Under the pieces are notes generated by a model that searched no databases, was not told the DNA's origin, and saw only the letters and a program-made list of their open reading frames with translations. The position numbers and the translations under genes are program-made. A stretch of DNA of 64,000 nt from assembly GCA_964030785.1 (NCBI GenBank), contig OZ034966.1, forward strand, positions 9,663,152-9,727,151, given 5' to 3'. The DNA comes from Siderastrea siderea. Its lineage: Eukaryota > Cnidaria > Anthozoa > Scleractinia > Rhizangiidae. Positions 43,570 through 52,200 of the stretch are shown here, piece after piece. How positions within the stretch are numbered: position 1 is the stretch's first letter; the number at the start of each line of letters is the position of its first letter.

Positions 43570-46149
43570 AATGACAATGAATTTGTTACCTCTGACGAAA
43601 AAATCTTATCTGAATGTGAGTTATTCTATAAGAACCTTTATACATCTAAACATAAGGCAAGCAATGATCATGATACAACAGTTTTTTTCGAGCATGGAAA
43701 CGACAATGTCCTTCATGACTACGAACAGGAGGCATGTGAAGGGGCGTTAACGGAAAAAGAATGTCTAGAGGCTCTAAAAGACATGGAATCAGATAAGACC
43801 CCTGGTACTGACGGCCTACCAGCCGAATTTTATAAGGTTTTTTGGAAAGACTTATCTACTATCCTAATTAAAAGTCTAAACTACGCCTATGAAAAGGACC
43901 AACTCTCAATAACCCAGAGGAGAGGAATCATCAAGCTCATCCCTAAGAAAGATGCAGAACCCTATTTTATTAAAAACTGGAGACCTTTGACCCTCCTCAA
44001 TTGCGACTACAAAATAGCGGCTAAATCAATTGCCAACCGTTTGAAAGTTTTCCTCCCTAATCTTATCAATAATGACCAGACGGGCTTTATAAAAGGTAGA
44101 TTCATCGGAGAAAACATTCGACTCATTGACAGCGTCATCTGTTACGCCAAAGAGAAAAACATACCCGGATTACTCTTGTTTTTGGATTTTGAAAAAGCAT
44201 TTGATACGATAGAGTGGCCTTTTATTAGGAAAACTCTTCAATACTTTGGTTTCGGAGCTAGCATCATAAAGTGGATAAATCTTTTTTATTACCGGCCAGA
44301 AAGTTGCGTTTTAAACAACGGGTGGGCAACGAATTTTTTTGAAATACAAAGAGGTGTTAGACAAGGCTGCCCTCTTTCGCCTTACCTTTTTGTTTTAGCA
44401 GCAGAAATGTTAGCCAAGGCAATCCGTAAAAATGACAATATCAGTGGTATTCTCGTAAACAATAAAGAAATTAAGTTGAGTCAATACGCAGACGATACGA
44501 CATTAATACTAGACGGGTCGAGGGAATCCTTAACAGCTTCCCTCAAAACATTGGACGATTTTTATGAAATTTCCGGTCTGAAGCTCAATGACAAAAAAAC
44601 AGAGGCTCTTTGGATAGGAGCAAACTGCGGTAACGAAGAAATATCACTCCCTGGAAGGAACTTTAAGTGGCCAAAACACAAGGTTAAAGCTTTAGGAGTC
44701 TGGCTCTCAGTTGACCCGGAAGCAACCGCAACCTTAAACTATAACGAAAAACTAGATAAAATTCGGAACATTTTAAGCAGCTGGAAGTACCGCAGACTCA
44801 CTCTGATTGGTAAAATAGCGGTTCTAAAAAGCCTGGTCGCCTCTCAACTTGTTTACGTGCTGTCTCCCTTACGCACAAACGCGAAAGCCATCAAAGAAGT
44901 GAATAAACTATTCTTCTCTTTCCTCTGGAATGATAAAGGCGACAAAATCAAACGAGACATAATGATCAATGATTATTCAAATGGCGGCCTTAAAATGTTA
45001 GATATAGAATCTTTTAGCAAGTCTCTAAAGGCTACATGGATCAAAAAATATCTCGATCAAGAGAACCGGGGAAAATGGAAACTTTTTTTCGATCTTGAGT
45101 TAGAGAAATCCGGAGGCGCAACAGTCCTCACAAGCAATCTAAACACGAAAGACACCATCAAAACCCTCAAGATTAATAATCAATTTGTAAGTGAGGTTCT
45201 GACAATTTGGGCAGAAGTTAATTTTGAAGAAGAAATAACTTCTGAAAGTCAATTTCTTGATCAAAGCCTGTGGCATAATTCACTTATTAGAATTAACAAC
45301 CGCCCCATTTTTTATCGAGAATGGTTCCAGAAAGGTGTTTTACAAGTGAAACATTTGAAAGATGGCTCAAATTATTTCCTATCCTTAACTGACCTACAAA
45401 ATAAATACAGCCTAAATGCTTGTCCTTTAGGGTACTGCGGACTTCTGTCTGCACTTAAACGTCTCTGGAATACAGTTAAAGATAAATGTACTTTAAACAA
45501 CGCTAAATATGAAAGTTTTTTAGCACGATTGTTGAAATCCAACAGAGCAAGTCCAATCGTATACACCAAACTCATATCGAAAAAAAGTATATCTCCTACC
45601 CAAAATCAACAGAAGTGGATAAAGGACTGCAATCTAAACAGTCAGGAATGTATTAACTGGCGTGAGACATACCTACTAGCCTCCAAATGTACTAAGAGTA
45701 CAAGGCTCGTTGAATTTCAATTTAAGCTTTTACACAGACGATTGTCAACTAACAAATTTCTAAACAAAATTGGAATTAACGATAACCCAAAGTGCTCCTT
45801 TTGCGACCAAGAACCAGAGACACTTGTACACCTCTTCTGGTCTTGCCCTAAAGTGGCCTCTTTTTGGAACAGCTTAAACGCACGGTTAACTCTATCCCAA
45901 ATCCTTCCGGAAAATTACACAATGAATATCTCTGTTGCATTAGGACTGATGCTGGACTCTTCCAAAAGTCATCAACAGCTAAATTTCTGTTATCTTATGG
46001 CTAGACATTTTATATGGATTTGTAAAAGAAAGGAAACTTCACCTCAAGTAGCAGGTTTTCTACAATACCTTAAGTCGATGTTTGACATAGAGGTCAAAAC
46101 GGCGCACTCTATTCCAAAAAAATGGGATCTCCTGAGCACTTTATTTTAG
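43570..46149 (+). CDS. L1/Tx1-like reverse transcriptase, truncated at the N-terminus
   Basis: About 860 codons without a stop. RT motifs in order: RRGIIKLIPKKD, NWRPLTLLNCDYKI, LLFLDFEKAFDTI, GVRQGCPLSPYLFVLA and the catalytic YADD at 44485-44496. A thumb/C-terminal region includes KVKALGVWLS and WKYRRLTLIGKI. A C-terminal zinc knuckle CSFCDQEPETLVHLFWSC (C-x2-C-x8-H-x4-C) lies at 45793-45846. The open frame extends back to an ATG at 43477, but the first 31 codons are host flank and duplicated target, so that start is accidental. It would copy element RNA into DNA but lacks the endonuclease, so it is not autonomous. Confidence 0.88.
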   Translation, partial: NDNEFVTSDEKILSECELFYKNLYTSKHKASNDHDTTVFFEHGNDNVLHDYEQEACEGALTEKECLEALKDMESDKTPGTDGLPAEFYKVFWKDLSTILIKSLNYAYEKDQLSITQRRGIIKLIPKKDAEPYFIKNWRPLTLLNCDYKIAAKSIANRLKVFLPNLINNDQTGFIKGRFIGENIRLIDSVICYAKEKNIPGLLLFLDFEKAFDTIEWPFIRKTLQYFGFGASIIKWINLFYYRPESCVLNNGWATNFFEIQRGVRQGCPLSPYLFVLAAEMLAKAIRKNDNISGILVNNKEIKLSQYADDTTLILDGSRESLTASLKTLDDFYEISGLKLNDKKTEALWIGANCGNEEISLPGRNFKWPKHKVKALGVWLSVDPEATATLNYNEKLDKIRNILSSWKYRRLTLIGKIAVLKSLVASQLVYVLSPLRTNAKAIKEVNKLFFSFLWNDKGDKIKRDIMINDYSNGGLKMLDIESFSKSLKATWIKKYLDQENRGKWKLFFDLELEKSGGATVLTSNLNTKDTIKTLKINNQFVSEVLTIWAEVNFEEEITSESQFLDQSLWHNSLIRINNRPIFYREWFQKGVLQVKHLKDGSNYFLSLTDLQNKYSLNACPLGYCGLLSALKRLWNTVKDKCTLNNAKYESFLARLLKSNRASPIVYTKLISKKSISPTQNQQKWIKDCNLNSQECINWRETYLLASKCTKSTRLVEFQFKLLHRRLSTNKFLNKIGINDNPKCSFCDQEPETLVHLFWSCPKVASFWNSLNARLTLSQILPENYTMNISVALGLMLDSSKSHQQLNFCYLMARHFIWICKRKETSPQVAGFLQYLKSMFDIEVKTAHSIPKKWDLLSTLF

Positions 46150-46500
46150 AAATCAATTATGTATGTAGCATATGTATATTTTATTAACCTCCCCTGACGC
46201 GAATTCCTTGGTTGCCTTGGCGTGGGAGCCTTCTAATAGCTAAGACATTGCATCGAGATTTCCGTTTGTTGTGTGTGTAGCAATCAAATAGTGTGACAAC
46301 TAATCAAGTGTAGTATGACAAGCAGCGTAATTAGTTAGTAGTAAGTGGTGTGTGTAATTTCAGTGTAATAATTATGCAATGGTAAAAAAAGCATGTATAC
46401 CCCAAATGTAAGTTATCAGTAGTATTTAGGTGTAATTAGGTGTATTAGTACTAAGGTGTAATTAGTATTTACAGCTACAACCAAGCGTGCGTTTATATAC

Positions 46501-46530
<30 letters not shown>
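43570..46530 (+). mobile_element. 5'-truncated L1/Tx1-like LINE with poly-A and 12-bp TSD
   Basis: AATTTGTTTAGT at 43558-43569 is repeated at 46531-46542, directly after a run of about 28 A. The paralogous locus after gene B (around 57780-57810) is an empty site without this 2.96-kb insertion. The 5' end lies within the linker before RT, so the endonuclease was lost on insertion. A long target duplication, poly-A tail and L1/Tx1-type RT agree with target-primed reverse transcription. The intact reading frame marks it as recent. Confidence 0.9.
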
Positions 46531-46536
<6 letters not shown>

Positions 46537-48054
46537 TTTAGTTAAAAATGCGATCTTGCTCGATTACGAAACTCAGTAGTAGAATTTAATCAAACAATTA
46601 AGTTCGATCGTCGAACGTTTCATTATCATAACTGGACGATCCAACCAGACCATGCGTCATTTAAGAGTCGGTAGTATTTGCCAGTAGCATTAATGAGCCT
46701 AATGAGCCTATTAATGATATAATGATAAACAATGTACACTGTAAGAACTATTACATCATTTAAGGGTCTTGATAGATTATTTTTCGTCTTTTCTTTACGG
46801 TTTTTTCTTCTTTTGTGTGTGTATGTGTCAGACCGTCATGTATTGGCTAGAATGATCAGGGAGATTAAAGTGTCGAGTGACTGGTTTGAATCCGTCTTAA
46901 TCGCGTCTTTCGAGTCCACGACCACCTGCGAGACACTGTAGGCTTGGTGCTTTGGCGGTGTTTTGAGTGCTTCGCGTTCGTTTTAAATTATTTTTCAATG
47001 TTTATTACGATTTTCTCCCGTCTCGTGAACCTCAGCAACGCTCAGGTTGTCAAAAATATGAAAATAATCAATGTTGACAGAGTTGGATGAACAAGTAGTG
47101 CCCCACTTAACAAAACTTTAACAGTATATTGAACAAAATAATAAACAAAATAATTATAGGTCTTCAATAACACAGCAAAGTAAGCGCTCTACGAATAGGG
47201 TGTCCAAGAAAGACAGTCTTTAAAGCAGAAATGTTATCTTCCGATATTGCACAAAGCATTGTATCTTTAGTTTATTGCTTTGAAACTTAATATGCTAGTG
47301 TGCCTCAAAATGAAATTTTGTCTTTAATTTAACTTTCTCCCTGCTAGGTTCACCAATGGAGAAATTGTACTGCATATGCTGCAAATTTTCAAGCAAGCTA
47401 CAATTCAAATACATTTTATTTTTTCGAAATAAGTTAATGTAGCCGTCTGCAACTGCAACCTTTACTAACACCAAATTTCCGTAGAACCAGCCGGCAGGAA
47501 ATAATTTTCCCTTTTTCAATGTATTTTTTTTATATAAAGGTAAGAAGGATACGATAGTGTGGAAAAAGTAGCTTATTACAAATTGCAGAAGCATATCAGT
47601 GACAATAGTAAATGTAGAACATCTAACTACAACAGTCAAATTTTGCAGTTAGTCATATCTTCTATATTTCTTGTCACGTTGTAATTAGTTAAATGTTCTA
47701 CATATATTGTCACTTTGCAATTAGCCATTTCTTCCACACTATCGTATCCATCTTACATTTATATCACACCCACTTGCGGGTTCTGTTACTTGTACTGAAG
47801 ATGAATGAAGTTTCATCCGAAACATGTTAACACTGACCTTCTTGAAAATGAAACCTAATACGTCGAGATGTATTTACTATTCTTGTTTTGGCTTGTTTGT
47901 GGACCTGACCCTCGAGTAGAAAACCTGCAAATAAGAAACTCAAGCAATTTTCCCATTTTTAAGAGTCATCGGCAATAATTAAGACATTTGGACAGTGTTT
48001 CGATGTAGCAGGTGCTAGCTGTCAATCATGTGTAATTGTGATGGCACTGTATAA
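46531..48054. other. Flank between genes A and B
   Basis: The sequence after the LINE resumes the flank alignable to 57800-58400 near gene C. An imperfect inverted repeat of about 90 bp pairs 47539-47637 with 47675-47758 (GGATACGATAGTGTGGAA, TGACAATA..AATGTAGAACAT). It looks like a short fold-back element. No gene was recognised. Confidence 0.5.
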
Positions 48055-48240
48055 TGTTCATGAGAAAGTTGCGCGCTCGAAAAGAAAACATTGGCAGGTG
48101 CTCCAGAAACGGCAGCAGGTTTGGAATTTCTCCAATTCTTTGGACAGGAGGTCGACGAGACATAAGAAAAAATTTATAACAAGGTAAAGTAGCTTTTAAA
48201 AGCAATAATTACGATCATAGCAGCGTTGTTATCTTTATCA
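48055..48240 (+). repeat. Fragment of the array unit upstream of gene B
   Basis: AAAGTTGCGCGCTCGAAAAGAAAACATTGGCAGGTGC through AGGTAAAGTAGCTTTTAAAAGC matches one block of the 27-37 kb array (for example 28980-29110). It sits in the same relative place upstream of gene B as the array does upstream of gene A, so the array probably grew from this ancestral upstream block. Confidence 0.7.
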
Positions 48241-48244
48241 TCTC

Positions 48245-48460
48245 AGTTTGAAAGTGAATATATGAACTCATATATGTGAACTGCCGATGAAATATAAAAT
48301 GATGACGACCATCGCAGTCAGTGATATCAACTTGAGCAGCTGTTAAAAGAACAACATGAAAAAAATTCAGGCTTGAACGAGATTTGAACTCGACCAAGAT
48401 CTCTGAGATACCTGCATGTGCAGCGCTCTAACCAACTAAGCCATCAATTCAAGCTCAATG
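48245..48460 (-). mobile_element. tRNA-derived SINE, minus strand
   Basis: On the minus strand the head reads GATGGCTTAGTTGGTTAGAGCGC (A box), and GAGTTCAAATCTCG (B box) follows about 35 bases later. A unique tail continues past GCCTGAATTTTTTTCATG. The spacing is that of a pol III internal promoter. A second A-box-like fragment, ACTCAGTTGGTTAGAGCACTGCA, lies on the plus strand at about 48521-48543. Confidence 0.65.
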
Positions 48461-48589
48461 GGAGCTAGTCATTTTGCGAACTCGTAGCGCTTAAATGACC
48501 AGCTCCCAGTTAACTTGATAACTCAGTTGGTTAGAGCACTGCACTTTGATTTGTGTTTCTGCGTTTATTTTGACTTTCTATCTCTCTTT

Positions 48590-48642
48590 TTATTTATTTA
48601 TTTATCTATTTATTTATTTATTTATTTATTTATTTATTTTGA
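48590..48642 (+). repeat. (TTTA)n microsatellite
   Basis: About twelve TTTA/TTTATC units just upstream of gene B, at the position where gene A has its GGAT/GGTT tract. Confidence 0.9.
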
Positions 48643-48914
48643 TTATGTTTTTCCGAGAATGAGGTGACTAGGCCGCAAAATGCAATAACGAGACGCACCA
48701 AGGGGACCGAGCTTTGTTCACCGCTTGCTAACGATTCTCAAGTGAGGTCCCAAACAAGTTAGATCATACTCGCAGACTTCATTTTGGGTGGGGAAGGAGA
48801 CATAACAAAAATTTTCCAGACACGAAATGAAAAGGACCAATTAACTTGCTCTACACCTATCGTAACCATTGGGATATTCATTTCAGATTTCTTTTGGATA
48901 CCAAGGTCCCTTTC

Positions 48915-49239
48915 ATGATGAAGCCGTCTCAGACACCGCTGATGTTTGCTGTTGTTTTCTATTTGGCGTCCTGGATACCTCACGGAAACGCCGCTGCCAA
49001 ATGCAATTCGCGAGTTTCCACTTACGGCAAAGCGCTCAAAGGTCACACCTTTGATAAGTTGAAGGCAAATCGTCCGCTGGATTGTGCCATTAGCTGCGAG
49101 AATGAGCTCAAATGCAAAAGCTACAATTACATGTTGAACGAAAATATCTGCGAGCTAAATACCCTGTCCAAAGAGGCGAGACCTGAAGATTACGGAACCG
49201 ACCCAGCGCGAATTTACATGACAAAACAGTTTAATAGAG
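48915..49239 (+). CDS. Gene B exon 1: signal peptide and PAN/apple domain
   Basis: 325 bp with the same two-ATG start and phase 1 donor (GAG|GTACTG) as gene A. It keeps all five Cys of the PAN domain. The signal peptide core is MFAVVFYLASW. Confidence 0.85.
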
Positions 49240-52200
49240 GTACTGGCTTATTTTTAAAGACATCTAGGTCATCTAGCTAAAGACAACTGACTCAAAGAAA
49301 TGACACCGAAAACGAGTAAAGTTACTCACAGAGTTTGTCCTTTAACGAACAAGTGACACGGCTTTTTGCCAGCGAGTGCAGGAAACGAAAAGTCTAGAAA
49401 TTTAAAAATGACTAGAAGATTACCGAAAGTTAGGCAGTGGTCAGTTTTCAGGCCAGTAACCTGTTTCACGGATTTTCAAAACAACAAGGCAAAATATTGT
49501 TGGCCCTAAAGTGTTTTTCGTACTTGAGCGCTGGCACGTGGTACGATTTTGACCTCTCCATGCTTAGTTCACTTAAATGTGCATTTGTGTTGGAATGTTA
49601 AAACTAGTGTTGGTATAGGATACACTATTTAACGAAGAATCAATAGGGGATTTTTGAATACTATTTCGCATTGAATGACTGCAATACGAATACGTTTCCT
49701 TCTTAAAGAACAAATCATTTCTGCCCAGTTTATGAGAAGCAAGGCAGTTAAAGATTTTCGTACTCTCTAGTGTCTAGTCTACAAGAAGGTGAAAACTACA
49801 TGCCATACTGGGTGAGATTATTAAAGGCTTTCTATACTTCCTTTTTATATACCCAGTTCCTCTCGGTTCCATTCGTGAAGTGCCTGCAGAGTCGTGCGAG
49901 GAAATTAAGGCGAGCGAAGGGGAGGAAGCTCTCTGTAAAAACTGGTTGAAGTCTAACAGCCCCGCAGAGGCAGCTCTGGTGCACTGTTATTTGACTAAAG
50001 GTTGGCTTGCATAGTTTTGTATTAACGCGTCTTAAAATTATAACTGCATCTGGGTGACTCGTGCCTAGTCCTTATTTATTCGATTTTAAGTTGAGGGGAG
50101 ATTGGGTGCGAGTAAAACGAGACATGTGGGAAGGTATTGGAGGAGATAAGGGAGAAATAATGTTTCTCCATTCGGCGAAAGATTTTATTCGTTGAAGGGA
50201 GGCGATTAGTGAGATCTGTTCGACTCATCTGTCAGTACAAGTACAGAGAGTGAAGCTGAGTTGCTCGTATCAAGTTTATAACAGACTTTGAAGTGTAAAA
50301 TTCTGGAATATGCATCGGCATCCAGCACACTGACATCTATCATGAGACTGGGTTTCCCACCAGCTCAATAGGTCTAAAGGAGTTTTCTGGCTTCCTAGGG
50401 GCATGGTTTTCCTAAATAGACTGTAAGCACTCTTACTGTTTACCTGTGACCCTACATACGAACGGAAATGTAAAAACTATGCAATTCCACCGTAAAAAAA
50501 AACGAAAACAAAACAAAAACAAATACAGGAATACCAGTCTGGCGACTCACGGCTTCATAGCTCGCGCTCTTGCTTCGCACTTTTATCTTCTCGTCATTTT
50601 TTGCCGATAAAAAATTAAGAGAAGAAAGAGACTGCTCGGCCTACGAGACTATTGAACAGTCTAATTGAAGTACAACACTGGAGAGATGATTGGCAAAAGA
50701 TACCACAGGTTCACCAATATGAAGTGGCATACACTGGCTATAACCCTGTGCTGAATCCCGTGTTTTTGGCGCAAAATCGCATGGTGACCCGCGTTGTAAC
50801 AAAACAAGCAAAGACAACAAAAGTCAAAAACAAATTTTTAATGGGGAAAAAAGCTCAAAAGAATGCTCAGTTGTCTTTTTGGTGGAAGGTGAAAAGTTCA
50901 ATTTAGGCGGAAAAAATTAGGCGATAAAGTTCAGGCGAAAAGTTCAAATTTGCCTTGGCGGTTCTGTTGCGAACTCGGTCGGCCCACAACGTGAGTTCGC
51001 AGCATTGCGCAGCGGTTTCGACGCCAAATATAGCAGAGCTAGTGCTTTTTGGTTTTTTCTGTCCACAACCATGGTTTTTGCGGCGGTCCGAACACATTTT
51101 GCCAGGAAAAACACCAGCATTTTCATGTTGATAGGGAGCTTGTCACGAAGAAGAAGTAAGTAGTAAAATTAACATCCGAGAACAACAATAAACGCTCATG
51201 GCCTAGTGGACTAATCACCGGCTTACGACGCTTTGCGATCTGGGATCTGAAGGCTACCGGTTTGATCAGTTGTGGGAATTACCTTTTTAATCCGATTAGA
51301 TACCTTATTATTGAAGTTACCAGGTTTGCCACCTTTTTTAGTGGATTCGACCAATTATCGATCTTTTATTTCATTTCCCTTTTTTTTTTTCAATCGCTGT
51401 TGTTGAAGGTACAAAATTAATTTAACGACTTGAATGAGAGTAATTTTACAAATTAATAAGTGCCAGCAAAAAAAAGGGGGGGCTCCGCTTTTAGGCTTGG
51501 CTAAATCTATATATTATGTAATGTAAAATCATTGTAGACTGTTTGCTAATAGCTAATAAAGTTTGGATGGTAAATATCGATTGTAAGTGACTCTGGAGAC
51601 GAAATAGAATACCAGTGCTAAAAATAGAATGCCAGTGATAACTAGGGGGATAATGTATCAAGTGGTACCGTATGTTCTTACTGATCGATTGCCAGAGCAA
51701 TCAGCCACACCTGGGCAAGATGTCACACACTCACTCATCCTCTTCGTGCCGAGTGGTACATAAGGCCTCAGGTTTCAGTAACATGGGTTTTTTTTACAAG
51801 GTAGGGTTGTTAACCCCCAACCTGGAGGGCCAGGGCGCTGTTTAGTCTGGCCCTCTCCCGTAGACCAATTCAGCATGGTTGAACCTACCAGGAGCATAAG
51901 CTGACATAGCCCTAGGGGCCGTACAGGCACGCAAGTCTCCCCGCCACAACAAAGCACAGCACCAGGGGAAGAGGGCAAGATGTAGTTGCAATAAAATGAC
52001 AATGAACAACGTGTTTTACATCTGCATGTTGTTTCACCTGTATCATATAATTCAGTTGAAAGCGACTAGCTTCCTAAAAATCGCAAAAATTAAATAAATC
52101 CCCAGTAAGGAAAACCAGTCTTTCTCATTCGCCAGAAGTAGTTTCCGCAAAAAAGTCGGCCACCCTCAAAATTAAACTCCCGCAAAAATTTAGTGTTACA

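Noticed and set aside
48371..48453. Possible tRNA gene on the minus strand
   Set aside because: A and B boxes are good, but the sequence continues into a repeat tail and lacks an acceptor stem, so it is a SINE head.
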